Source of the DNA: Prorocentrum cordatum
Lineage: Eukaryota; Sar; Dinophyceae; Prorocentrales; Prorocentraceae
Assembly: GCA_963575745.1 (NCBI GenBank)
Contig: CAUYUJ010011214.1
Span: forward strand, 137,143 to 201,142
Reading direction: 5' to 3'
DNA: 64,000 bases
The position numbers were made by a program, and so were the translations under genes. Positions within the stretch are counted from its first letter, which is position 1; every line of letters starts with the position of its first letter. Below are positions 52,024 through 62,983 of the stretch, piece by piece. Below the pieces are notes generated by a model. It made no database searches. It worked only from the letters and a program-made list of their open reading frames with translations, and was not told the origin of the DNA.

Positions 52024-52879
52024 GTGAGAGGGAGGAAGACAAGTAGGAGAGGGAGGAGGATCAGAAAGAGCTGCGCGCTGGGAGAGGAGTGGCATGATGC
52101 ATGAGAGAAAAGGAGAAGGAGTCATGAAGGGATGGAGGGATTGAGGCACGGAGGGAGGATAGACGAGAAAGGAGGGAGGGGGTGTTGAGTTATTGAGATG
52201 CCGGCGGCAGGAGGGAGGTCGGATTGAGGCATGGTCTTGGGCTGCCCGTGCGGCCTCCAACGGCTCAAGTGGGCTGTCGGTCCCCCATCCCGACGGCCGT
52301 CTTGGCGGATTGTTGGGCCGCCTCTTTGGAGACCGTACTGGGCCGTCTTTGGGTCGCTTGCCGGCCGTCCTGGGCCCACAAGATCACAATTGAGTATAAT
52401 CAAACGCACCGTTGCTCAATGCTGACGGTGGGGCCTCACTGTCAAACCTGGACGGTGGGGCGCAGCAGCGAAACTGTCTGTTGCCGACTGCCAACCCACT
52501 GCCAAGATCAAAGCCATGCCCTACCCCCAGAAAGACGCCCTCGATCGTGCGGAACCCACTGCCAAGGCTTGACGGATCAAACGCTTGACAGTGGGTATCT
52601 GATCAAATGCGAGATGTGACGTACCACACGGAAGAAACATTTCACAGCGCAGAACTACTCGCCAAAAGTGGAGAGGGTCCATCTTTCACAGTGGATGGCC
52701 CTCCCAAAGCGAAACATGCATGGCTCCCCAAACACCTTCGACAGTGCGGTTCCAATGTCCCAGAGAGAAGCGTCACGCGACCCCGGCTGCCCCATCAACC
52801 TGCACCTGAGGGTCTTGGCAATTTGGGGGGGATAATCAGGAGGGTGGGGGTGAGTTCTTACACCGCGACGCCTCCCAAG

Positions 52880-53174
52880 AGGGTATACGGATCACGTTTG
52901 GTCCCGTCGAGGCGGGGGCGACGACGCTGAACCTGTCGGCAGAGTTAGAGGACCTCCTGGAGGTGGGCATGTGTTTTACCCTTGCGGGTGGTGGCAACTC
53001 GGAGCCGGTCTGTATTGCAGGCTTGGCGCCAGTACAGCTCGTGAGCCCCACGCAGCTCGCGTACCCCGCTGGCTCAGCGTTCACACTTTTGGAGGGCGCT
53101 TACGTCCCTTCGAATACTACGATGATTATTCGCAGGGCTTTTGCCACATCCCACGACCACCGTGCATTTTCTCA
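52880..53174 (+). CDS. Repeat module copy 8
   Basis: RITFGPVEAGATTLNLSAEL, VGMCFTLAGGGNSEPVCIAG, LVSPTQLAYPAGSAFTLLEG and VPSNTTMIIRRAFATSHDH. Preceded by CTCCCAAG (acceptor-like). Candidate donor GTAAGG at 53175. It is more diverged than copies 5-7. After it the intron layout changes and no tandem unit follows. Confidence 0.6.
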
Positions 53175-53771
53175 GTAAGGGCACTGTCCCAGGGTTCTCT
53201 GTATTAAGTCGGGGCTTCGACCATTGACCAGAAGGGTGTCAAGCACGAGCCAGTGGATCCTTCACAGGTGAGCACGCGTGCGCGAGGGGGTCTGCAATGT
53301 GCGTATGGCATGTGTCCGTTGACTGCGTTACAGAAAAGGCCATCGCCTTCGAAGGATCGAGAAGTTGACTTCTCTTCTTCGGCGGCAGGCCCTCGAAATG
53401 TGGCGGGAGCGAATCCAGGGTTTTCGGCCCCGCTGCCTGGTGCTTTCATCGATAGATTGGCGCCTCGCGCCTCCAGCGCCGGGAGGCGCCAGCTACGTAA
53501 GCTGATTCGGTAACTCCCCCTGTGCCCCCCTCCCCCATTCCCCCGTTCGTCCGCCCCGAGTAGCGGGGACAACACCCGCTACCCTTCCCCCGCCTGCTTG
53601 CGTTCCCGCGCTGGTCGTGCGATGGGTCGGAGCACTCAGACCAGGGAAAGCGGGTCGCCGTCCAGACGTTTGTTTGTGAAGGTCTCGTGCGTTTGTACCT
53701 CTGAGTTCCTCTGCCTCTATGCGCCTTAGGTCCATAGCCTCGGGGCAGATAGTCTGCTCGGACGAGGTACC
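53175..53771. other. Intron-like spacer, no gene seen
   Basis: Contains a perfect inverted repeat TGGCGCCTC...GAGGCGCCA at about 53459-53492. Otherwise unassigned. Confidence 0.45.
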
Positions 53772-54803
53772 ATGGCCAGGCTGCGGGCAGGTGTGGCGAA
53801 TCGTCGCCTCTTCTTTGGGCCCGCGCCCTGCCTGTGGTTGCGTGCCCGTGCCAGTTTACAGGTACCCCAGGACCCATGGCAGAACTCTGGGCCAGGCGGC
53901 CAGGCCCGCGCCCGATCCCATGGAAGGACGGAAGGCGGGATGGAGGAAGTGCATGCTCTTGCGCCTGCAACGACGTGCAAACACCTGGCATGCTACAATC
54001 CTTCTCTCCCCGCATGTCTGCTCTGTTGGAGAGGGCCCCCCATCCGCGACCAAGCGCGGCCAGCGCGGCTCGGCCACGAGGCCCCGCCACCGCCGCCATC
54101 GCAGCTGGAGGTGGCACCGCGGCTGAAAACCCCGGCGGACGTGCCCCCGGCGGTGCTGGCTGGCACGCGCGGCCCGCTGCGGGCCCTCCGCGCGCCGGCG
54201 GGGCCACCGGCGGTGAAGGTCCCCCCCGCGGGGCCCGACGCCTCTCCCAAGTCGCCCGTCCCCGGAGGCGCGGACCAGGGCCCCGCCCCCGCGGGGAGGG
54301 GGCCGCAGGGCCCCCCGCCTTCGCCGCCGCAGGGCCCCCCGCCTTCGCCGCCGCAGGGCCCCCCGCCAAGCCAGCGGTGGGATCGACGCCGAGACGGCGC
54401 CCCGCCGCTTCCGCCGCCGCCCCTGGCCGCTGGCGCAGCAGCGGACGTCGACGCTGAGAGAACGGACGTCAGGGCTGCATCCGACTCGGAGGCGACGGAC
54501 ATCCAGACGATGCTGACCGCCCCGACGCCCGCAGGCTCAACGGTGTTGGCTGGGTCGACCCCGCCTGGATCGCCGATCGAGATGCCGGCCAGTGACTCCG
54601 AGCAGGGCGAGGAGGAACCCGACCCCAGTGCCGCCAGAGGCCGCGCCGCCCAGGGGGGTAATGCCGCCCCCCAGGCGGCAGAGCACGCAGCTGCCGCCCC
54701 CGCCGCCGATGGCGCCCCCGCCGGCGGGGACGGCGGTTCTGTTCGACGGCGCCGAATGTGGGGGGGCACCGCCCGTTGCAAACGCGCCGCCGAATGTTCC
54801 TAA
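53772..54803 (+). CDS. Uncertain Pro/Ala-rich ORF
   Basis: 343 codons, Pro/Ala/Gly-rich, with three 'QGPPPSPP'-type repeats near the middle. An acidic Ser/Thr stretch (SDSEATDIQTM, EMPASDSEQGEEEPDPS) makes the C-terminal third more protein-like. A Cys-containing segment (TTCKHLACYNPSLPACLLCW) is near residue 72. No domain recognised. In DNA this GC-rich a frame of this length can occur by chance, and the same region is open on the minus strand. Confidence 0.2.
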   Translation: MARLRAGVANRRLFFGPAPCLWLRARASLQVPQDPWQNSGPGGQARARSHGRTEGGMEEVHALAPATTCKHLACYNPSLPACLLCWRGPPIRDQARPARLGHEAPPPPPSQLEVAPRLKTPADVPPAVLAGTRGPLRALRAPAGPPAVKVPPAGPDASPKSPVPGGADQGPAPAGRGPQGPPPSPPQGPPPSPPQGPPPSQRWDRRRDGAPPLPPPPLAAGAAADVDAERTDVRAASDSEATDIQTMLTAPTPAGSTVLAGSTPPGSPIEMPASDSEQGEEEPDPSAARGRAAQGGNAAPQAAEHAAAAPAADGAPAGGDGGSVRRRRMWGGTARCKRAAECS

Positions 54804-54837
54804 GGCAAGCGCCCGTGGAACGCGCGCCCTCAGACTT

Positions 54838-54840
54838 GCA

Positions 54841-54877
<37 letters not shown>

Positions 54878-54955
54878 GTATATGTGTGTATATATATATG
54901 TATATATACACATATATATACATATATATATATACTTGTGTATATATATGTATAC
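54838..54955. repeat. (TA)n / TATATG microsatellite
   Basis: Alternating TA with TG interruptions for about 115 bp, an AT island in GC-rich sequence. It does not look like a promoter. Confidence 0.95.
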
Positions 54956-55635
54956 TTTGCCGCTACGGAAGTTCTTCCAAAATGCAGCGCCTCCCGTTCA
55001 GCGACGGGGCCCGAGTACAGCGTTGTCAGTGGCGTTGCGCCCGCGAGAAGAGGAGGCGTCACAGTGGGCCGTTGGGCCGCGGGGCCTCAGTACAATATTC
55101 TGTTCAAGCGTTGCGTTGCTCAAGTCTCGGGCGGAGCCGCCCTTTCGACGTCGAACCCGATGGTTTTAAAATCCAGTTGCGATCGCTTTGTGGAGGAAAT
55201 CTCAAGCGAACACCGCACTTTCGAAATCTCGGGTCAGAATTTAAAAGTGTTCAATGCCAAGCGGTGTGGCCATTTCGAAACGACGGTTTCGCTGGAGATT
55301 CTTCAGCAAAAACAATTTCGAACGATTTCTGAATTTCCGGGCTCGCTTTCGAAAGTGCGTTCCCACAGAAGATTTCCTCAACATCAGAATTTGAAGCCTC
55401 TCTGGTTCGATTTTGGAATGGCGCTCCTATCCAGAAGTTCCCCCGAAACAGAAATTCGGAGCCTTTCGGGCTCGATTTCGACATGGCGCTCCCGCCCAGT
55501 ACTTCTTGAAAACTGGATTTCGACGCCCTTCTGGCTCGATTTCGAAGTGGCGCTTCCGCCCAGGATTTCTTCGAACATAAATGTCGGCAGTTCTTCAGTT
55601 CGAAATCGTAATGGCGCTCCCGCTTAGATCTGTCT
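54956..55635. repeat. Diverged satellite, ~65-70-bp unit
   Basis: From about 55150, units recur with 'ctggctcgatttcgaaatgg', 'cgctcccgcccagaa' and 'ttcttcgaaaacagaatttc'-like words, about six copies and strongly diverged. 54956-55150 is unassigned. Confidence 0.75.
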
Positions 55636-55639
55636 TGGT

Positions 55640-56040
55640 GGAGCAACGAAACGGGTCAAAACTTTCGTAGCGCCGATGCATCTGTGTCTGCGTTGGCCAG
55701 CGTTGAGGTGCAGATTGGGCAACGCAAAGCAATGCCATACAACACAGCACAAAGCAATGACAAGCAGCGCAATGCAAACCAATGCGAAGCATTGCAACGC
55801 AAGGCAAATCAAGACACAACAAATCAACGCAACGCAATGCAATGCAGCGCACGGTAAAACAAAACGAAACAACAACATACAACGCAATGCAAAAGCAATG
55901 TCAGACATAGCAAAGCAACGCAACGCATAGCAATGTAACGCAAACCAATACATAAGCAATACACAGCAACGCCAAGCAATGCGCAGCAATACAAGAAACG
56001 CAATGCACAGCAACGCCTAGCAAGTGTAAATCCGAGCAAG
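55640..56040. repeat. CAACGCAATG-type minisatellite
   Basis: Degenerate 5-base and 10-base words CAACG, CAATG, CAAAG and CAACA repeated over about 330 bp from 55700. Confidence 0.85.
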
Positions 56041-56607
56041 CAAGCACTGTAACGGCGGCGACGGGCGGCGACTACATAGCCGCCAGACCGACGCACAGGC
56101 CCAGAACGGGCGGCGACGAGGCGGCGACGGTGCGAGGACGGCGACAACATAGCCGTCAGACTGGCCCGCAGGCCCAGACGATGGGTGGCGACGAGGCGGC
56201 GACGGGGCGGCGACGGCGGCAACATAGCCGCCAGACCAGGCCGCAGGCCCCGTTCCTTAGAGTAGAAGTAAGCACCGCTAAGTGCAAACACTGCTTGGGG
56301 AATACGGACTAGCATACAAGCACACCATAGTGTGGCACACCACCTTCAGGGCCCCATCAAGTCTGAGTCTGAGGTCTACCCGTGCAGGCGTCGAGCGTGA
56401 GAAGCGAGGAGCGGCCAACTGGGACAGTCTTGGTGGCCTGTATGCCTTCTTGAGCTACAGTATGCACGTCAGATAAGAAACTGGCCTGCCAGCAGGTGCC
56501 CCGCGGAAGTTTCTTATCCACCGATGGCCCCAGGGACCCACAGAAGCGCGTGAGCATCTCTGGAAGTTCAAGGACCAACGTCGATTGTGTCCCTGGATTC
56601 TAATCGT
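56041..56607. repeat. CGGCGACGAGG minisatellite and spacer
   Basis: 56050-56245 repeats 'gcggcgacgaggcggcgacg', 'acatagccgccagac' and 'caggccca' in a roughly 70-bp unit. 56246-56607 is unassigned. Confidence 0.7.
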
Positions 56608-56690
56608 AGAATTCTTTACGCTTCGCGTATCCCCACCAGCCCAGCTCACAGCAGCAACTCTTGCGAAACATGCCGACAGTCGTGCTTTTA
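56608..56690. repeat. Dispersed ~83-bp repeat, copy 2
   Basis: Begins AGAATTCTTTACGCTTCGCG. Pairs with 26932-27014 with only scattered substitutions. Confidence 0.8.
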
Positions 56691-56821
56691 CCTAACAGCG
56701 TAGACTGATAGGTTTCTAGTAGGATCAAAAGAGGGCAGCAGCTTACTCCACAGGGGGGTCTGGGCGGATGTCGGCGAGCTGCCGGGCGGACGCCGGGCGG
56801 ACGAACCGGGCTCGTTTTTCG

Positions 56822-57262
56822 TCAGCAGTCACACACTTCGTGCTCTTCGACCTCCCAGAACTCCATGCCGGGGCCACATTTTGAATAACCGGACGCAACA
56901 GTCACACACTTCGTGCTCTTCGAGTTCCCAGAACACCATTCCCGGGCCACATTTTGAATGCCCGGAGCCAACTGTAGGCCACTTCGTGCTCTTCGACTTC
57001 CCAGAACGCCATTCCCGGGCCACATTCTGAATGCCCAGAGCCAACTGTAGGCCACTTCGTGCTCTTCGATTTCCCAGAACACCATTCCCGGGCCACATTC
57101 TGAATGCCCGGAGCCAACTGTAGGCCACTTCGTGCTCTTCGACTGCCCCGAACGCCATCGCCGAATGCCACTCCTGCCACTCCTGGCGCACATTTTGGAT
57201 GCCCGGAGCCAACTGCACGCCACTTCCTGCTCTTCCACTCCCAGAATTCCATTCCCGGGACG
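56822..57262. repeat. Satellite, ~73-bp unit, 6 copies
   Basis: Unit 'ccacttcgtgctcttcgact', 'tcccagaacgccattcccgg', 'gccacattctgaatgcccgg', 'agccaactgtagg'. Starts near 56829, 56903, 56979, 57051, 57125 and 57217. Confidence 0.94.
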
Positions 57263-57570
57263 CATTGTGGAGAACACGCCGTTGTAGTCGTAGTAGTATT
57301 CGTACGCCTCTCCTCCTCCTTCTACTCGCTCCTCGTTTTTCTTCTCTCGTCGACGTCAGAACCCTTGCCTCCTATGACGTCCTCCGCTGGCCTGGGTGGT
57401 CTACTCAGGTCGCGGAGGGGGATAGGAGGGGGGTCGTTGCCATGGCTGGTTCCCTCGAATTGACGACGGGGAGGGGGGGGTGCACCGTTCTCTCGGATGG
57501 GCACATCCCCCCCTCCAAGGGTCTCCGAGCCCTCCCTCTCCGTCCTTTCCCTTCTCCCTTTCTACTCGTA
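57263..57570. other. Spacer, no gene seen
   Basis: CTC- and GTAGTAG-containing low-complexity sequence between the 73-bp satellite and the TAG microsatellite. Confidence 0.5.
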
Positions 57571-58175
<605 letters not shown>

Positions 58176-58324
58176 ACCGAACAGCTTTTGCTGATAGCTT
58201 TCTAGTGGGATCAGAAGATAGCATATGGACTCCTCATGTTCCTTTTTGCTTTTGATAGCTGTCTTTGGCTTACAGAGTTTTTGCCACGGTACTCTTCTGC
58301 TGGTGAAAAGGCGCCAGTCTCGCG

Positions 58325-60400
58325 ATGGCATCTTCAGCGTCAGCTTCTCGTGGTGCTTCTCAGCCTGCGAACGAAAGCCGACAGGAGCCCGCGGTCGCCA
58401 CTGGTCGCTGTGCTTCTCAGCCTGCGTCTTTCACGATCGCCTCCTTCAACTTCGGATTCGATCAGAATATGATGACTGGGAAAAGGGCTGGCACTCACTT
58501 CTCCAACTTTGCCCGCGTGTGCGCCACAATCGTCCAGGACGGTGATGCTGATCTGTTGTTTGCTTTCGAAGTCGGTGCGTCTCGGCAAGGCCTCAGCAAA
58601 GCGATGGCTGACGCGGCAGACATCCTGACGAAACCGTTTGGCGACAATGTCTGTTTCTCCGAGGTTGACAACTACCTATGCCTGTGGGGATTCGGCGGTG
58701 CTTCTCAGCCTGTCGATGTTTCCCTGCAGGGAGACAAGCATATCCATCACATCCTAATCGGGAGACATGTGGACGCGGCGATCACACGGCTCGATGTGCA
58801 AATAGAAGGCCATGGTAGAATTCATCTGATTACTGCCAACTTGCACATCGTTTGCGGAGCGAAGCCGCCGTCGGTGCTGACCAAACAACGTGCGGTCAGG
58901 CTCCTCCGACTCTACCTGGACAGCCTTCCAGGTCCGCAAGTGGACGCACCAGTTGTCCGCGTCATTGTCGGCGACAACAACCTGACGTCCACGCAGACCC
59001 GCGTTGCTCTGCAGCGCCACACCGATGACGAGCAGTTGCGGGATGTGTTTGCGCATCCAAGTGATCGCCAAGGTGGCAGCGTGGCGGTCTCTGGGGCCAC
59101 TGCGCAGTTCAAGCCCATCGCTGTTGGCGCATCGTGCCAGGGCCGTGGCATGCGCAACGATCCCCACGATGCTGTTGCAATCGCCATTACTCTCCCTGGT
59201 GCTTCTCAGCCTAAGGAGACAAAGAAGCGGAAGATTGCCTTAGGAGATTTCGTCGTCTCCGATACTGCTTCAGACAAAGCCGAAAGTGAAGTCGACTGGG
59301 AACCCTTGCCAAGCCGTTCTCCTTCGCCAGAATGGCAGCCCATGCCGAGCCGCTCGCCTTCGCCGCAGCGCAACGAGCTTGACGATGAAGTTCATCAGCG
59401 CGCGCAGGAAGCGCATCGTGAGATGAGGGAGTGCTGGGAGCAGATGTACGAGGAGAGCTACGATCCCAAACTTCCCCATCAGCTCAGCCTTCTGCTTTTC
59501 ATGAGGAGGGCAGGCGCTGGTGCTCCTCAGCCTGGCGATGACTGCGACGCAGCCTATGCGTCGCAGGAAGAGACTGCTCGGGCCATTCAGGCTGTTCTGC
59601 GGATCCGCCACGACTTCCTCCGAAGCAAGAACATTGCGAACATGCGCCATGTCCTTACTGAGGAGGAGCGCGGGGAACTTGTCAAACGTGCTCGAGAAGA
59701 GTACGAAAGTTCTGCCTTCCAGGTTCAGCTGCAGAACCGAGATGCCGAGAAAGGGGCAGCGAAGGGAAAAACGTCAGCACAGCAGGAACGCGGTGCTGAT
59801 CAGCCTGCGAGCAAAGGCAAGGGAAAAGGCAAGGGCAAGGAACAAGGCATTGGCAGCCTCCGTAAGTTCATCAGAGAGCAAAAGCGCAAGCGATGGTGTC
59901 GGCATCTGCAACGCGTTTCCGGGGCGAAGCAGATCTGGGAGGTCCTCGCCTTTTCCGGCCACTTCGACGTTGACATGCTCAAGCGAGCCTTGCACGTCGA
60001 GCCCAGTGATGCACCCGCAGAGCTCGCCGATCGCAACCAGGTCTCTCAGGGAGAGCGCCGCCGCCTCCATCGTGACAAGGCGGATGCCATTGCGCGCTAC
60101 AACGAAGGTGAGCGGCTCTATCGCCATCGGCAAGAGGTGCAGCGTCGCGGTGCTAGTCAGAATGCAGACGATGCCACTTTCACCCGCAGGCAATGGGATG
60201 TACTGCGGAAGTGGGAGAGCGGCGAGTTGCTCAAGAACCGCAATGCGGCGATTGCGGCGCTGGGACATGGTCGTCTGCGCACGAAAGAGGGTGATTACCT
60301 TGACATCGGCGGCAGCACCGGAGGTGGATCCCGGCGCATCATCGATTCTTGGCAGCCTCCAGATTGGCGCGATTTCCTGGAAGACGAGCACGAGAGGTGA
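58325..60400 (+). CDS. Endonuclease/exonuclease/phosphatase-like protein with G-A-S-Q-P motifs
   Basis: 691 codons, uninterrupted, ATG at 58325. Residues about 36-292 fit the EEP fold: TIASFNFGF (Asn42), LLFAFEVG (Glu82), TANLHIVCG (His174), VIVGDNNL (Asp217, Asn219) and a terminal NDPHDA resembling the D-H pair. A linker has two SRSPSP repeats (about 329-347). A Lys/Gly run (GKGKGKGKGK) sits near residue 500, then a basic helical C-terminal domain (RKFIREQKRKRWCRHLQRV) ends in PPDWRDFLEDEHER. The motif GASQPA or a variant recurs at about 10, 29, 125, 292, 399, 490 and 609. There is no RT domain, so it is not a whole LINE. It could be a host nuclease or the product of a dispersed element. Poly-TAG lies just upstream. 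Confidence 0.8.
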   Translation: MASSASASRGASQPANESRQEPAVATGRCASQPASFTIASFNFGFDQNMMTGKRAGTHFSNFARVCATIVQDGDADLLFAFEVGASRQGLSKAMADAADILTKPFGDNVCFSEVDNYLCLWGFGGASQPVDVSLQGDKHIHHILIGRHVDAAITRLDVQIEGHGRIHLITANLHIVCGAKPPSVLTKQRAVRLLRLYLDSLPGPQVDAPVVRVIVGDNNLTSTQTRVALQRHTDDEQLRDVFAHPSDRQGGSVAVSGATAQFKPIAVGASCQGRGMRNDPHDAVAIAITLPGASQPKETKKRKIALGDFVVSDTASDKAESEVDWEPLPSRSPSPEWQPMPSRSPSPQRNELDDEVHQRAQEAHREMRECWEQMYEESYDPKLPHQLSLLLFMRRAGAGAPQPGDDCDAAYASQEETARAIQAVLRIRHDFLRSKNIANMRHVLTEEERGELVKRAREEYESSAFQVQLQNRDAEKGAAKGKTSAQQERGADQPASKGKGKGKGKEQGIGSLRKFIREQKRKRWCRHLQRVSGAKQIWEVLAFSGHFDVDMLKRALHVEPSDAPAELADRNQVSQGERRRLHRDKADAIARYNEGERLYRHRQEVQRRGASQNADDATFTRRQWDVLRKWESGELLKNRNAAIAALGHGRLRTKEGDYLDIGGSTGGGSRRIIDSWQPPDWRDFLEDEHER

Positions 60401-61280
60401 TGGATCCAGGCCTGCTTGCCCGCGGTGCTTCTGAGCCTGCGGTGTTGGAATGCTACTTGCAAAAGTGATTCCCTGCGCGGCCGCGCGCAGCTCCTCTGCT
60501 GAGGAAGACGAGGAAGAGGAGGAAGCGAGGGGAGAGGGTGCGCAGGAGGAAGAGGAGGAGGACGGGCAAGAGGAGGGCGGAGGCCGACGAGGATGAGGTG
60601 GAAGAGGAGGGGGGGCTCTGTCTGCCAGTCTCTGTGGTGCTTCTAAGCCTGCAGGCTTGCCTCGCTTTCCTCTTTTGTTCGTCGCCAGACTGGCGCGATC
60701 TAGTTCCAAAAGTGCTGCGCTGCACGGCCGCCTTCAGCCTCTGTGCTGACAGGGCGAGGAGGAGGAGGAAGACAAGGGAGATGACGAGCAGGAGGAGGAG
60801 GAGGAGGAGGAGGAGGGGCAAGAGGAGGGCGGAGGCGAAGGAAGATGAGGTGGAAGAGGAGGGGGGACTCTGTCTGCCAGTCTGCGCGGTGCTTCTAAGC
60901 CTGCAGGTTTGCTTCGTTTTCCGCTTCTGTTCGCCGCCGGACCGGCGTGATCTAGTTCCAAAAGTGATGCGCTGCGCGACCGCGTTCAGCTTCTCTGCTG
61001 AAGAGGGCGAGGAGGGGAGGAAGAGAAGGGGGAGGACGAGCAGGAGGAGAAGGAGGAAAAGGAAGAGGAGGGCGGAGGTGGAGGAAGATGAGGTGGAAGA
61101 GGAGGGGGGGCTCTGTCTCTGAGTCTCTGTGGTGCTTTTAAGCCGGCAGGGTTGCCGCGCTTGTTCGCTTGTGATCGCCGCCGGACTGGCGCGATCTTCG
61201 AGAAGACGAACAGGAGAGGTGATGGATCCAACTCTCCATGCCCGCTGTGCTTGTCAGCCTGCAGTATTGGAAGACTACTT
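60401..61280 (+). repeat. Tandem repeats derived from the 3' end of the EEP gene
   Basis: Three units of roughly 245 bp (about 60441-60700, 60700-60950, 60950-61190), each with 'ttcagcytctctgctgaaga'-like sequence, GGA-rich sequence, 'ggaggggggnctctgtctg', a 'ggtgcttctaagcctgc' motif and 'agactggcgcgatctagttc'. The last unit runs into a copy of the gene's final codons plus downstream sequence (61190-61280: 'gactggcgcgatct', 'aggtgatggatcca'). The tail of the coding region has been amplified downstream. Confidence 0.8.
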
Positions 61281-61761
61281 CCAAAGGTAATGATCTGCTC
61301 GGCCGCGTCGGCGCGGTGCCTGCGAGTGTCTGCGATGCCTCTTAGCTTGGAGCTTTTGCCCGTTTTCTCGCTCCGTACGCTGCACTCATTTGTGCCCCTC
61401 GTGCGTGTCCGAAAAAACACTTCGAAAGAACGCAGCCATCAAACGCAGCATTCATTGATACATAAGCTCTACTTTAAACAATCGTGGCCATCATCACATC
61501 ATCCACTTCAAACGCTTCCGTGAGCACGCAGTGAACGTAGATGCCAGAGTCTCATTTGAAACTGCATTCGTTGATACCGAGTGCTCGTTTAAACTCACAT
61601 CCGTCGATTGCAGACTTCGATGCAAAAGTCTACAATGAGAGTCCGAGTTGAATATGAATGAAATCGCCATCTGAATCTAAATGATGGTGCACACATATAT
61701 GCCTTTACACATCGCTGTTAGGTTGCTTTGCTGGGATAATTCAGGCGCGCGTCCGCTTGGC
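61281..61761. other. Unassigned spacer
   Basis: A/T-richer than its surroundings. Contains weak repeats of 'cattgatac' and 'cgttgatacc' with 'aaac' (61450-61620). No gene seen. Confidence 0.45.
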
Positions 61762-62903
61762 CCCGCGTATCTCCCCTGTTCCTCCTTCCCCCCGCCTCCT
61801 TGCACGTCCCCATTGTGGGGGGGGCGGGGGAAGGGCGAGGCGGAGGAGGAGGGAGAGAAAGCGCTCCTCGTGATTTGAGTCGTTTGGGGTTTCTCGTCCT
61901 GGTGTGAGTCGTTCGGGCCCTTCTTCCTGGTGTGAGTCGTTCGGGCTCTTCGTGGTGTGAGTCGTTCGGGCTCTTCGTCCTGGTGTGAGTCGTTCGGGCT
62001 TCTCGTGGTGTGAGTTGTTCGGGCCCCTCATCCTGGTGTGAGTCGTTCGGGCCCCTCCTCCTGGTGTGACTCGTTCGGGCTTCGTGAGTCTCCTCGTGGT
62101 GTGAGTCGTTCGGGGCCCGCGTCGTGGTGTGAGTCGTTCGGGCTCCTCGTGGTGTGAGTCGGTCGGGCGCCTCGTCCTGGTGTGAGTCGTTCGGGCCCCT
62201 CCTTGTGGTGTGAGTCGTTCGGGCTCTTCGTGGTGTGAGTCGTTCGGGCCCCTCGTCCTGGTGTGAGTCGTTCGGGCTCCTCGTGGGGCCTCTTGGGGGC
62301 CTCTTGGGGGCCTCTTGGGGGCCTCTTGGGGGCCTCTTGGGGGCCTCTTGGGGGCCTTTTGGGGCCTCTTGGGGGCTCTTGGGGGCTTCTTGGGGGCCTG
62401 TTGGGAGCCCCTGGGGGCCTCTTGGGGGCCTCTTGGGGGCCTCTTGGAGGCCTCTTGGGAGCCTGCTGGGGGCATCTTGGGGCCATCTTGGGGCCTCTTG
62501 CGACCTCCTCAGAAGCGCAAGTGAGCGCCACCCCCTGAGAAGGACAAAATGAGCCCAAAACCTTAGTAACATCAATGATTTTGAGAACAAGGAAGAGGAG
62601 CGCTGCCCCCTCAGAAGGCCAAAATGGGGCCGAAACCGTAGTAAAATCAATGATTTTGGCTTCACAGAAGAGGAGAGGGTTTTTTCGGCGTCCCCCCGTC
62701 GGGGGCAGAATCCTCGTGAGGGGTGTCGTTTTTTAGCCCTCCCAGGAGTCGAAATTGACTCCCCTGACGACCCGCCAGACCCCCTCTCCAGGTCCAGGGG
62801 GAGGGGGTAGGGGGGGGGGTAAACCCTTCCCCGAAGGGGAAGAAGGGGGGTTGAGAACAGAGAGAGCTCGCTAAACCACTCACGCCCAAAGGGCTGGTGG
62901 GAT
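61762..62903 (+). repeat. Complex dispersed repeat, copy B (nested minisatellites)
   Basis: Same order and orientation as 27034-28122: 'tatctcccctgttcctcctt', 'gtgtgagtcgttcgggc' array (61900-62280), GGCCTCTTGGG array (62285-62510), 'cgtgaggggtgtcgttttt', the CCCCGAAGGGG stretch and 'cacgcccaaagggctggtgg'. Copy B has an additional segment at about 62520-62680 with two 'aaaatgagcccaaaaccgta'-like units. Confidence 0.88.
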
Positions 62904-62983
62904 TTCTTACCGTATGTGCTTGTTGTGAATTGAAGAGCGGTTCGGCCACTCCTGGAGCTCACTCGCCGTTGCCCCCAATGGAG

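Larger units (their letters stand above)
49055..53180 (+). repeat. Tandem array of exon-plus-intron units (module copies 4-8)
   Basis: Exon starts at 48758, 49775, 50721, 51740 and 52880 give periods of about 1017, 946, 1019 and 1140 bp. Each spacer repeats one order: GGA-rich stretch, GGCCGTC...TTGGG words, a 'tgttgacggtg' block, 'gcagcagtaaaagctgccga', 'tcaacgcttggtggatcgga' and 'ggtctcacgcaccgacgcct' before the next exon. Spacers around copies 5-7 are close to identical, so their duplication is recent. The unit before copy 8 is older. Confidence 0.9.

Noticed and set aside
54838-54955. TATA-rich stretch as a promoter
   Set aside because: It is a plain (TA)n/(TATG)n microsatellite with no gene start at a suitable distance.
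58325-60400. EEP ORF as the endonuclease of a full LINE
   Set aside because: The C-terminal half has no reverse-transcriptase motif, and no RT lies downstream within the window.
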